Source: Calvatia gigantea
Lineage: Eukaryota > Basidiomycota > Agaricomycetes > Agaricales > Lycoperdaceae
Length of the DNA stretch: 64,000 bases
Assembly (NCBI GenBank): GCA_025093985.1
Contig: JACAAK010000008.1
Span: 310,001 to 374,000 of the forward strand
Reading direction: 5' to 3'
Of the stretch, positions 1 through 10,688 are shown in pieces. Under the pieces are notes generated by a model. The model was not told where the DNA came from, did not search any database, and was given only the letters and a program-made list of their open reading frames with translations. How positions within the stretch are numbered: the stretch's first letter is position 1; each line of letters begins with the position of its first letter. The translations under genes and the position numbers were made by a program.

Positions 1-2502
1 GTAATGTTTTTCGGTCTCAGCAATTCACCTGGAACGTTCTCAAGAATGATGGCGAGCATCTTCCGAGACTTGCTACGAGACGGAGACATAGTAAACTATA
101 TGGACGACTTTGCAATTCCGGGAGACACCAAAGAGCAACTACAAGAACAAACCATCCGATTCTTAGAAAGAGCAGCCGAACACAACCTGTGCTTCAAACG
201 ATCCAAATGCATCTTCGATGCCGAAGAAATCCCAATGCTAGGAGTAACAGTAGGACACGGACGCATTGAAATGGAGGCCGAAAAGGTAAAATCAGTACGA
301 GAATGGCCCCAACCGCACAACAAGAAGGGAATAGAAAGATTCCTTGGTTTTGCCAACTACTACCGCCGATTTATAAAAAACTTCAGCAAGATAGCGGCCC
401 CATTGAACAGGCTGAAAGGATCAGAGGAGTGGGAGTGGAAAGAGGAACAACAATCAGCATTCGACGAACTAAAACAACGAATCACCGAGGAGCCCACCTT
501 AACACTACCCCAAAGGAAAGGTCAATTCCGGGTAGAAGTCGATGCATCAAATTACGCACTAGGGGGAGTACTCTCACAAGAACAAAATTCCAAATGGCAC
601 CCAATCGCATTCACGTCCCGCACATTATCGCCAGCAGAACGGAATTATGAAATCTACGACAAAGAACTATTGGCTATCATGCATGCACTAAAGGAATGGC
701 GACACTACCTACTGGATGCAGAAGAAAAATTCGAAATCTGGACCGACCACGAAAATCTAAAGTACTACAGAGAACCCCAGAAACTAAACGGCCGACAAGC
801 TAGATGGTACCTACGGTTACAGGACTATGACTTTACACTGCGCCACGTACCAGGAAAAACAAACACAAAAGCGGACCTCCTCTCCAGAATCTACCAAGAA
901 CCAGGACAAGAAGAGGAGAAACTAGTCACCATGATTCGAGACACTTGGCTGACAAACAGGAAAAACGACGAACCACCAGAGGGGACCATCTTACTCCGCG
1001 CCGAACTGTTTATGGAACCCACCCTCAAAGAACGAATCAAGGCGAGCAAACGACGAGAAACGGCCATCATCCGAAAAATACGCGGCCAAGATCCTGACAT
1101 CACCGAACATGACGGAATAATCTACAAAAACGCCAGCATGTATGTACCACCCGAACCGACACTTAGAGAAGAAGTACTACACCAGTATCATGACGCCCCT
1201 GATGCAGGGCACCCGGGACAACACCGAATGATCGAGCTGGTGACCAGAGATTACTGGTGGCCGACAATCCGGACGGACGTCCAGAAGTACATCAGAGGAT
1301 GCCAAAATTGCCAATGAAATAAGCCACGCAAGACACCTCTAAAGACACCTCTGCACCCGCTTTCCATCCCCAACGGTCCATGGGAAGAAGTGAGTGTCAA
1401 CCTCATTGGGCCACTGCCCGAATCAGAAGGAAAGGACACTATCCTAGTCATCGTCGACCGGTTCTCAAAAATGATACGACTCATAGCGACAAGGACGGAT
1501 GTTTCCTCAAAAGAACTAGCACAACACTATCGAGATGAAATATGGAAGCTACACGGAATACCGAGGAAAGTCCTTAGTGACCGAGGACCACAGTTTGCAT
1601 CCGAATTCACTGGCGAACTATTCAAAGGACTAGGGATAGAGCGAAACCTATCAACGGCCTATCACCTACAGACTGACGGACAGACAGAAAGGATTAACAG
1701 AGAAGTCGAAACATACCTGAGAATATACTGCAACTACGACCAAAACGACTGGGCGAAATGGCTACCCATGGCCGAATTCCAATACAACGACAAAAAGCAC
1801 ACCGGCACTCAGACGACACCGTTCTACCTGAACTACGGAAGACACCCCTGGAAAGGAAAGGAAAACGGAACGACAAACAACCCTAGCAGCACGGAGTTCC
1901 TAAAACAACTCCAGAATGCAAGAAACAACGCCACTTCCGCACTACGATCATACCAAGAAAAGATGAAACGGACACATGATAACAGCAAGATGAACACGAG
2001 AACATATCAAATCAACGATGAGGTATGGCTGGAGAACACCAACATCCATACCAATCAGTCATCAAAGAAGCTAGGCCAAAAAAGGTATGGGCCTTTCCGA
2101 ATTAAGGAAAGAATAGGAGAAGCGGCATATCGGCTGGCGATACCAGAAGGATGGGCCATCCACGATGTGTTTAACGAACAACTACTAACCCCGGCACAAA
2201 AAGCATCATTCCACATCCAGAAAGAAGCACCAGCGCCCGAACCAATGATCATCAACAATGAAGAAGAATATGAAGTAGAAGAAGTCCGAGGAAAATGACG
2301 AAAAGGAAGGGGATATCAATTCCTTATACACTGGAAAGGATATAGCAACGAAGAAGATATGTGGACAGCGGAGTCAAACTTGCAAAACGCCCAAGATGCG
2401 ATAGCGGAGTACCACAAAAGGCATCCGGAGGATACCTATAAAAAGGGGGGCAAGAAATCCAGAAAAACATCAGTCAAGTCAAACCCCAGACAAAGATACT
2501 AG
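1..2502 (+). pseudogene. Gypsy pol (RT, RNase H, integrase, chromodomain), two in-frame TGA
   Basis: Continuous frame from base 1 to a TAG at 2500-2502, interrupted by TGA at 1315-1317 and 2296-2298. Visible parts: RT palm with YMDD (about codon 32), RNase H starting at VEVDASNYALGG, an H2C2 zinc finger ending CQNCQ just before the first stop, the integrase core with LSDRGPQF and TDGQTERIN, and a chromodomain (about 2266-2440) with the IHWKGY motif. Chromodomains direct integration to marked chromatin. Both stops stand where arginine fits (CGA to TGA). The first catalytic Asp of the integrase, normally in a VDLIGPLPES-like context, reads Asn (VNLIGPLPES), a G to A change that also falls in a CpG. 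RT motifs are intact. The element is recently but clearly inactivated. Confidence 0.88.
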
Positions 2503-2508
2503 ACAAAC

Positions 2509-3495
2509 ATGTCCTCCCAAGCCAACCGCATCTCTATCAACTCCCTCGTCCACCCCAACCCAACCACAATTTCCTCAGTCCCTCTCCCAAAGCCAGGCAA
2601 TAGTCAAGCACCTGCACCCCAAGGCACCCGCTACAACCTCGCAACCACCCCGTCCCCAGCACAAGGACTCCTTGAGGCCCTCCTCAAAGATGTCAACAAA
2701 GCCACAAACGATGAAGTAGAAACAATCACGGCCCAGAACAAACGACTCGCAGTAAACCGCCACATCACCCTCGCCACCGCTTGCATCACTTTTGCGGACA
2801 TGTACGCCGGATTCGCCAACGCATCGTCCTCCACTAGCCAGCACATTCCCACCATCTTCCGCGCATTAGAATTATCCACCCTCACACCTAGCGAACAGAA
2901 TTGGGTTCACAGCCTCCAGAGCCGTGTTGACCTCGCTCTAGAAGTATTCAACCACCTCGACATCGCTGACATCTTCCTAGAACTCGCAGACGTCGCTATG
3001 AACCTACTAGGACGTGACAAGACCACAGAAGACCCAGACATCGATCAACTCGTTACACGCATCGGAATCACTCTCGCTGACCTACACACCACTATCCGTT
3101 CCCCATCAACCAAACGAGCAGACACGCCCATGGACGAAGAAACCACTGACTCAATGAAGGAAGAAGTCAATGCACTCCGACGATTTATAAAAACCATCAC
3201 CCCACCACAAATCGTATCGGTTTTTCTCCCACCAACAAGATTCCGCAGTGTACTACCAGGCCAAGAGAAGGACCAACATTATTGGAAAACGATAGTCAAG
3301 AGCTATTGGGACAACTCAACCATTACCGAGTTCCCCTTCAACGGAGTCCCAGTCCCTATCCATCAAGATGGCCGCAGCCACTTGCCCGTCTTCTTCGCAC
3401 GCTCCAACGAAGGAAAGTACCTCATCGGGGCCACCAAGAAAGCCCTCGCCGCAGCCATAGTCAATGGGGAGTTCGACGAACTTCCTGAGGCATGA
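2509..3495 (+). CDS. Unknown 328-aa ORF downstream of Gypsy pol
   Basis: Begins 6 nt after the pol stop codon and ends 18 nt before the LTR, so it belongs to the element and occupies the place where errantiviruses and retroviruses carry env. It has no signal peptide and no membrane segment, so it is not an envelope protein. The N-terminal 60 residues are Pro/Ser/Asn-rich; about residues 60-205 look helical and rich in Ala/Leu; an acidic linker follows; the C-terminal 110 residues are mixed and contain a Trp/Tyr-rich patch (HYWKTIVKSYW). There is no CCHC knuckle or protease motif. The ORF has no internal stop although the adjacent pol has two. It could be a displaced gag-like structural protein or a captured host gene; I do not recognise it. 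Confidence 0.7.
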   Translation: MSSQANRISINSLVHPNPTTISSVPLPKPGNSQAPAPQGTRYNLATTPSPAQGLLEALLKDVNKATNDEVETITAQNKRLAVNRHITLATACITFADMYAGFANASSSTSQHIPTIFRALELSTLTPSEQNWVHSLQSRVDLALEVFNHLDIADIFLELADVAMNLLGRDKTTEDPDIDQLVTRIGITLADLHTTIRSPSTKRADTPMDEETTDSMKEEVNALRRFIKTITPPQIVSVFLPPTRFRSVLPGQEKDQHYWKTIVKSYWDNSTITEFPFNGVPVPIHQDGRSHLPVFFARSNEGKYLIGATKKALAAAIVNGEFDELPEA

Positions 3496-3513
3496 AGTCT
3501 AATCGGAGGGTAT

Positions 3514-3822
3514 TGTTATGAGTTTCCACCGATCATAACGAGTTCCGTGCTATTCTACATTGTTAACTATCTGTGTACCTGTTTCAGCTATTCTAGTCCA
3601 GCGTTCTCCGAAGATATGACTCGTACTAACTACCACGCCTTGACCGGACGTTTCATGTAGTTACTCCATCCGTTCAACCGGATAAGCTCTAGATGTATTT
3701 AAGCATACATATACCCTGTTGTATTCGGTACGCTTAACCACCTTCTGTTCTCTTCCCCTTACTCGCCCTCAAGACTTAGCCAGAGCTGCAACCTGAGGTC
3801 TAAACCGACTAAGGTCGTAACA
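3514..3822 (+). repeat. Gypsy 3' LTR (309 bp)
   Basis: Bounded by the inverted termini TGTTA...TAACA, preceded by a purine-rich stretch (CGGAGGG, 3504-3510) and containing a TATA-like TATTTAAG near 3697 followed by a T/C-rich region. The partner 5' LTR is outside the window, so the right edge rests on the TG...CA termini and on Copia gag coding beginning right after it. The expected target duplication would be ATGTA (3823-3827). Confidence 0.7.
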
Positions 3823-6800
3823 ATGTAGCTCAAACTCTCCTCACCTCGAACACGTCGCTTCACAAGCTGACGTGGGATAAGGCCTGAAGCGGCATTATAG
3901 CCGCTTATGCCTCCAACCAGACCACCCACGCGCAACGAGCGCGCTTTACTCCACGACAGGGAGGTGGGCAGCAGCAGCAGCAGCAGCGCCAACAAGGGAA
4001 GCAGCAGCCTTCGGGGTCTAAAAAACCCCAGCAGCAGCAACCCCAGCAGCAGCAGCAGCAAAAGCCATCTGGAGGAGAAGGCGATGGCGAGAAGAAACAC
4101 CGATGGTGCCCCCGAGGAAAAGGAAAAGGAAAGGGAAAGGAGGGAGGTGCGCAGGGCAATGCCGCCACCTCTTCCGGATATATTCAGGACGTGGATTTCG
4201 TGTCGCAGGCACAAACTGTTCCGCCACCATCCACTCGTTCCCTTGTAGAAGCAACGCGTCGAGCCAAAACACCTCCCGTTGCCTCTAACTCTGCCGCCAC
4301 AGGCAGCAATGCCACTCCGCTCGCATCACGCATCTCTGCGCCCGAGCCTGAAGCTCGTCGCAAACCTTCGGTGAAAGCCAAGGTTACCACACTGAAGAAG
4401 TGGGACGAACGTCTCAAGTCAACTTCTTCGTCGGGCGAGAGTTCAGAAGAGATGTGGAAGCGATTTGATGAAATGGATGTTGAGCATACTCCATCCACTG
4501 TCACAAGGGAGGAAGACGAGATCGCGTGGCCGGCCCCTGTGTATAACAGGCCGGCGATTATCAAGAAGCCCAAGCCGCTCAAGAAGAAGCAGGCACCGAA
4601 GGAGATCGAGTCAGTCCTCGAGTCGGTCCTAGATGACAATGACTCGGACACCGACTACGGTTCCGACGGTGGGTGCGGGTCAGTACCTTCTACTGACTAT
4701 TATTCTTGTTCTGATGCAGAGGATGATGTGCAGCCCCATCAACGGATGGGACGGAACGATACAGACACAGGGTCTGTCCGCCTCGGAGCGGGACGCCCTG
4801 GAAATTCCGAGGTTGAGTTGGGACGACCAGGTGGCCGCCGAAGAGAGCGGGGCACCTATGCAGATGTAGCACGTCGTCCGCCTCCTGTAGGGACTCGTCG
4901 TAGACACCGCTGTACAGATTTCTTGAACTGCAATGTATGCTGGAAGCGCGCTCAAGGCGCTTCCCCTTCTGCTTATTCCGCTAGTATAACTAAGCTGGAA
5001 AGTAAGATGAACGCTACATATACCGTGAACAATCACAAGTATTCAGACAAGTTAAGGTCAGAACTCCACAAGGAACATGAGGATCTTAATCAGATCATTA
5101 CATATCACATCTGTGATTTGTCTCAGTGCCAAAAGTGTCGAGGAGAAGGGAATAAACATTCTGTGAATAACGCAGACTGGCTCCTTGATTCTGGAGCATC
5201 GTACCATGTCACCAGTTATCTCTCTGATTTTGCAGAGGTTAAGATGGGCCATTTCGGGCTTATACAAGCCGCTGGCAACCGGATTTATGAAATGACAGGA
5301 CGAGGGTCTGTGATTTTCCAGCATGACGTGTCAGACGAGGGAAAGTCCAAGAGCGCTACTTCACGTATTGCGCCGGTCTTTTACATCAAAGAAATCACAA
5401 AACGGTTAATGTCCTCCGGCCAGATTCTTCGGAATGGCTATGTTTTAGAGGCAACCGTTAAAGGGACCACTATCCATGATAAATCAGGACGAGCTGTATT
5501 GTCCGCCTGGCCTCACCGTTTGTTTAAAAACAACATACATACAGTGCACACGTATGTCTTGCAAAATAGCAAGGAGGCACCAGTCGTGTTGACATTACGC
5601 CAACTTGATTATATCGATTGGCATCATTGAATGGGACACCCTTCGGATCGCGCGCTCTCCGAGCTTCCAAAGCACGTTGAGGGCATCGTGTCGATTCCCG
5701 CGCCATCTACTCGGAAAGGCATTTGCGATGGCTGTGCCAAGGGGAAAATGCATAATAACCCCTTCCCGATTAACTCCAAGCGAGCCACCGCAGTCTTTGA
5801 GTTATGTCACTCAGACTTGCTGGAACTGCCCATCATTAGCTACCATAAATATAAATGGGCAATGACGTTCCTAGATGACTTTTCTTCTCACGCACATATA
5901 GTCCTCCTTCGAAAGAAGTCTGAGGCTTCTGAGAAGCTCATTCAGCTGATCAGCGCATTAGAGAACCTCTCCGGAATGTGAGTCAAACGACTTCGCACCG
6001 ATAATGGAGGAGAATATGTCAATGAAAGGTTATTGGCAGGACTCGCAGCGTGTGGAATTACCCACGAGACCACTGCTCCCTATGCACATCAGCAAAATGG
6101 GAGAGCAAAGTGACTGAACTGCACCCTACACAAGAAAGCCCAAGCTATAAGGCTACAGGCATGTCTACCTGACTCGTGGTGGGAATTTGCGTTGAACACA
6201 GCTGTGCATTTATATAATCGCACACCAGTCCAGCGTCTGCAGTGGAAGACACCTTTTGAGTGTTATTCGAGGGAGAAACCAAATTTGTCCCATATTCGTG
6301 TGTTTGGATGCGGCGCGTACGTTTATCTACCTGATGAGATCCGCCCAAACAAATTGTCCGCAAAATCCGAGATTATGATCTTTCTTGGATATAAAGGTAG
6401 TAAAAACTACATCTTTATGCGGCACACGACAGGCAATGTGATTTTTATATCACCCAATGCCTTATTCGACGAGGGATATTTTCCCAAATGCCCCGATTCA
6501 GTGCCGGATAGCAGTAACCAGCCTAATCACGGAGGAGAGAGAAATCTGCCTAGACCAGGATCTAAGGATGAACCACCTATTCTGCCATCTACGGATGACG
6601 CTGGAATTGTTCCACCTCCACCTGATCATCCAGTATTGCTACCCCCAGTTTCTCCACCATTCAAACCGAAATATACTCCGCCTTCACCTCCTTTACCCCG
6701 GCGAGAGTCTACTCCACCGGACAGTATAGATTCACGACGGCCATCACCTGGCAATACGCCACCTTGGGTTCCCCCACCTGAGTCACCACCTTCACGTGGA

Positions 6801-8948
6801 ACGACCGTTGAGGAGGAGCCTGATGTACGTGATAATTGGCATGTGGACAGAGATGTATGGGACACCAAAAATGAGGAGTTCCCAATCTCTGTTCCCAAAC
6901 GTCGCGCTGTTGGTTCTGACCAGGTAGAGCCGCGTCGTTCTGAACGACAGGGCAGGCCTCCTGTTAGACCAGGTAATACATATGGAGAGCATAGGCGTCC
7001 AATTTCAATTGAAAGAGAAATAGATCAGACTCACCGACAAGAGCAGCAGAGGCAAAGGCAGTGCGTACGCGCCAATGCCCCTTCGGACGAAATTATTCGT
7101 GAGCGAAGAGCAAGGACTAACCATCCTGAATATGTGAGGCAAAGAATTCGTGCTGAGCGGTACCCACCACGACCCTTTGATATGCCTCCATTTCAGCTCC
7201 CTCCACGTCCGGAACTGCCGCCCATGCCTGAAAACAATGATCCAACATCTCACGATGTAAATGACATGGACATTGAAAGGCTTGTCGCTGAGGGAGGAGT
7301 AAAATTGATCGATTTCTTGATACAGACGGTACATAATACCGCACACGGAGAACCTGAAACTTTCCGTGACATGCTTAAGCTTCCTGAGCCTATCAAGGCA
7401 AAATGGATGGCTGCGTGTATCGAGGAACTCGAAGCGTTGAAGAAACGCGGGGTATACGAACTGGTAGATCTTCCGAAAGGAAGGAGGACGGTTAAAAACC
7501 GTTGGGTATTTCTCGAAAAGTCTGATGGCCGCCTGCGAGCTCGCTTAGTTGCGAAGGGGTTCTCGCAGATTGAAGGCATCGACTACAACGAGCTTTTCTC
7601 ACCAGTTGTCCGCTACGAGTCCACGCGTGTAAGCTTCGCACTTGCTGCAATCCACGATTGGGATATGCATAGTGTTGACGTAAAAACTGCCTATTTATAT
7701 GGCAAACTGGATGAGGAAATATACATGGAACAGCCCGAAGGGTTTCGACTTCCCGGGCAGGAAGGAAAAGTATGGAGACTTAGACGAGCGATCTACGGCC
7801 TTAAACAAGCCGGTCGCCAGTGGTGGAAAGAATTGCACCAATCTATGATTGAGCTGGGATTCACCCGCTGCAAATCCGACTATGCTGTATACTTTCACAG
7901 ACATCCGAAAACAAAAGAGCTTGTAGTAGCCATTGTCTACATTGATGACGTGAATTTCCTGGGAAAGAAAGACTCCCCCCTCCTCAAAGAGTTGAAGGGA
8001 AAGTTCACGAAAAAGTGGGAATGCAGAGATCACGGTCCATGTGAAGAATTCCTTGGGATGAAAATCTCGAGGAATCGCTCCAAGCGTCAAATCTTCATCC
8101 AACAGGTGAAATACCTGGATAAGATCTTGCAGCGCTTCCAGGTTCCGCAATCTGCCGTGGCTAAAACGCCATTACCAGCTGGCTTCCAATTCGTAACGAA
8201 TAAGGAAACTGCATCGCACCCCTTCCGTCAAAAGTACCAACAATTGGTTGGATCTTTAATGTACTTGATGATCGGTACTAGGCCCGACATAGCCTTTGCC
8301 GTAGTTAAGCTGGCACAACATGCCGCTAACCCCGCACCCGAGCACTATCGCGCTGGAATTCATGTACTAAAGTACTTGTCTATGACAAGGAACTATGCAT
8401 TAAAATATGAAGGCGATACTGGGAAATCCGCGGTGACGCTGGAATGCCTTAGTGACTCGGATTGGGCTCAAGATACAGAAACCCGCCGATCTGTTTCGGG
8501 AAACGTTTGTATGATCGCGTCCGGTGCTGTCACTTGGACTTCGCGGCGACAAAAGACGGTTTCATTATCGTCCACTGAGGCGGAATATAAAGAACTGTCC
8601 GACGCTTCATGACAAGTGAAATGGCTGTCACAGCTTCTGGAGGAGCTCAAAATTGAGCACCCAACTCCTATTCTCTATGGTGACAACGATGGGTCCAAAT
8701 TTTGGACTGAAAATCCCATTGTTGAAAAACGATCAAAGCACGTGGATATTCATTACCACTATGTGCGAGAATTAGTTGAGGAGGGTATCATTGTGATTGG
8801 TGATGTGTCTTCACAAGACAATCCCGCCGATATCTTTACAAAGAATCTTGGCGTAACCAAAATCAATCTCTTCTGCCCTGAATTAGGACTGATTTTCGGT
8901 TCCGATATCGAAGCATGGGATAAAGCCGCTCGATCGATGAAACGTTGA
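3823..8948 (+). pseudogene. Copia gag-pol polyprotein with five in-frame TGA
   Basis: A single frame (codon starts divisible by 3) ending at the TGA at 8946-8948. Stops interrupt it at 3885, 5628, 5979, 6111 and 8610, each where Arg is expected. Parts: gag tail with a Gln-rich stretch (3969-4061) and a KGKGKGK basic patch; protease motif LLDSGASYHV (about 5184); a GAG-pre-integrase region with GHPS and CDGCAKGK (about 5631-5755); integrase core with TDNGGEY (about 6000); a long Pro-rich linker (about 6550-6800); RT from about 7370 with YIDD near 7940; RNase H with SSTEAEY (about 8570). The integrase catalytic Glu in the usual NG-x-AER context is Lys here, next to the stop at 6111. No start codon is visible because the 5' part is missing. 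Confidence 0.88.
3969..4061 (+). repeat. CAG/CAA glutamine repeat in Copia gag
   Basis: Imperfect CAG/CAA runs encode two Gln-rich blocks in the gag frame, separated by a short Gly/Ser/Lys/Pro segment. It is part of the element's coding frame, not an independent microsatellite. Confidence 0.8.
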
Positions 8949-8973
8949 TCTCCCTCCTTCAAGTGAGGAGGAG

Positions 8974-9317
8974 TGTTGAATCTCGATCCGTACCACTACG
9001 TTGGTTCAGTCTAATTATAGCTGAAACGGATTCTTGAGTACTTCACTCTTGAAGAGAGATAACGAACAATGTACTAGACCGCACTCTAGGTTGCTGGTCA
9101 TGGTCTATTAAATAGAACAATGTACGCAGTATGCTCTGTATATGCTACTGGCAGATAAGACCTCACCTGTATTAGGTAGAACGGCGCACAGACCAGAGAC
9201 ATTAGATATATAAGACCTACGTAGTATGCGTATATGCTTTAGACAATTCAGTCTATTCTCTGCCCATCATTCCACTCAGATACCCACTAGCTACGGTCTA
9301 CAACCAACATCTCAACA
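8974..9317 (+). repeat. Copia 3' LTR (344 bp)
   Basis: Starts TGTTGAATC directly after a GAGGAGGAG purine tract (8965-8973) and ends TCTCAACA. The terminal inverted bases TGTTGA/TCAACA match. A TATATAAG box lies near 9206-9213. Confidence 0.75.
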
Positions 9318-9542
9318 AACCCAGTGAGTACGACTCCCCTCTGCCACTAGCCTATGCTATTGTGGTGTACTCGTCTTAACAATGCGGAGGGTATAACCAA
9401 CTACCATAAGGGCAGTACAACTACTGTGTACGTAGTCTGTGATGGTCCATTATTATCGACCCTCTGAAGGTGAAATACTCGAACCCTGTTTCAGCTATAA
9501 ATAGACTGAACCAACATAGTGGTACGGAGCAAGATTCAACAG
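9318..9542 (-). repeat. Inverted, truncated Copia LTR copy
   Basis: Read on the minus strand from 9542, the first 100 or so bases clearly match the start of the LTR at 8974: both begin TGTTGAATC and share GTACCACTA and TTGGTTCAGTCTA blocks, with scattered substitutions. Similarity fades inward, so the inner boundary is uncertain. It places two divergent LTRs head-out, with termini at 8974 and 9542, and abuts a Gypsy integrase on the right. Confidence 0.6.
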
Positions 9543-10687
9543 GAACCTTTATATTCGAAGATATACTATGCAGATGGGGAGCTATTGAAGAAATCATCAC
9601 AGACAATGGCCCAGCATTTGTACAAGCCGCGGAGTACCTCTCAGCAAGATACAAGATCAACCATATCCACATCTCGCCCTACAACCCCCGTGCAAATGGC
9701 CCTGTTGAATGAAGACACTTCGACGTTCATGAAGCACTCATAAAGGCAGCAGAAGGGGAAGAAAGTCGCTGGACAACTGTCGCGCCCTCAGTATTTTGGG
9801 CAGAACACATTTTTATTCAAAAATCCACAGGCTATTCACCCTACTACATCACCCACAGCCTCAAACCCCTCCTCCCTTTCGACCTCACTGAAGCCACATA
9901 TCTAGCACCAGCACTTACCAAACCTGTCCCTACTGCCGACCTCATCGCCCTACAAGCAATACAACTACAAAAATGGCCCCACGATCTCGCACGCATGAAG
10001 GAATTAGTCCTTAAAGCACGATATGCATCCATCCGAGAATTTAACAAGAAGTACGAGAATACTATCTGCGACTTCAATTTTGATCCTGGCACACTCGTTC
10101 TTGTCCGAAATTCATGCTACGACAGCAATGTGGGCAGCAAGACCAAGCCATGCTATTTCGGCCCTATGATTGTGCTGCGACGAACAACCGGAGGATCGTA
10201 CATCCTCTCTGAACTTGATGGATCCATCTCCAAGCTCTGTTTCGCTGCCTTCCGCCTCGTTCCTTACCACCCTCGAGACCTCCGAGCCATACCTCTCACG
10301 AAGATCACAGACGCATCCCCTGATCAACTTTATGACCACACCTACGATGTCGAGCCACCCCTCCCTGAAAACAAGTCTTCAAACTTGGTATCTGTCAACA
10401 TCGGACATTCCTCGCATCACTTATCTATGCTCAAAGACCAGGAAACCAAGGTATCCCAAAGGTGTGCCCTTCCACCCGTAGATAGTTGGGGGCAGCGCTC
10501 GGAACCTATGGGTCATAACACCCTCCGAGTCATACATGGCATTCAACTGCCTGTAGTTCCCCAACCCTTGGGTTTGTCATCGACCACCGCCACCCCTCAC
10601 TCCATCCTGTCACCTCAATTCACAGCTCTTGCTTCATCATCTACGCACCCGACTGACCAGGAGGTCAGTATTAAAACTCCCCAGTAG
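9543..10687 (+). pseudogene. Second Gypsy element: integrase 3' half, one in-frame TGA
   Basis: Open frame from 9543 to the TAG at 10685-10687, broken once by TGA at 9710-9712. It begins inside the integrase core (IITDNGPAF, then NGPVE followed by the stop and RHFDV, where NGPVER-RHFD is expected) and continues through the integrase C-terminal GPY/F-like region (KTKPCYFGPMIVLRR). The catalytic Asp and Glu of the TDNG and PVE motifs are present. The 5' part is replaced by the inverted Copia LTR. The stop is again TGA at an expected CGA. It is followed 1 nt later by a long LTR. Confidence 0.8.
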
Positions 10688-10688
10688 G

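Larger units (their letters stand above)
1..3822 (+). mobile_element. Ty3/Gypsy chromovirus, 3' part with LTR
   Basis: Left-truncated LTR retrotransposon entering at the window edge. In order it shows reverse transcriptase, RNase H, an integrase zinc finger, integrase core and chromodomain (1-2502), then a separate 328-codon ORF (2509-3495), a purine-rich stretch and an LTR (3514-3822). The order RT-RNaseH-integrase-chromodomain defines a Gypsy chromovirus. The 5' LTR, gag and protease lie outside the window. The pol frame has two stops and an altered integrase catalytic residue, so this copy is not autonomous. The sequence immediately after the LTR reads in frame as Copia gag, which suggests that this element inserted into the Copia element on its right. 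Confidence 0.85.
3823..9317 (+). mobile_element. Ty1/Copia element, 5' end displaced
   Basis: Copia order: gag tail, protease, integrase, reverse transcriptase, RNase H, polypurine tract, 3' LTR. It starts inside gag immediately after the Gypsy LTR, so the rest of gag and the 5' LTR probably lie left of the Gypsy insertion, outside the window. One frame runs through 3823-8948 with five TGA interruptions. It ends at an LTR (8974-9317) that has TGTTGA...TCAACA termini. Confidence 0.85.

Noticed and set aside
2509..3495. Envelope protein making the Gypsy an errantivirus-like element
   Set aside because: No signal peptide, no membrane segment and no Cys-rich ectodomain.
3759..4272. Long minus-strand ORFs with Leu-rich or Cys-rich runs opposite Copia gag
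   Set aside because: They are antisense readings of the CAG/CAA repeat in gag.
5628..8612. Programmed stop-codon readthrough or recoding in Copia as an explanation for the TGA codons
   Set aside because: There are five stops at unrelated domain positions, with a nearby catalytic Glu loss and the same pattern in two other elements; mutation explains it better.
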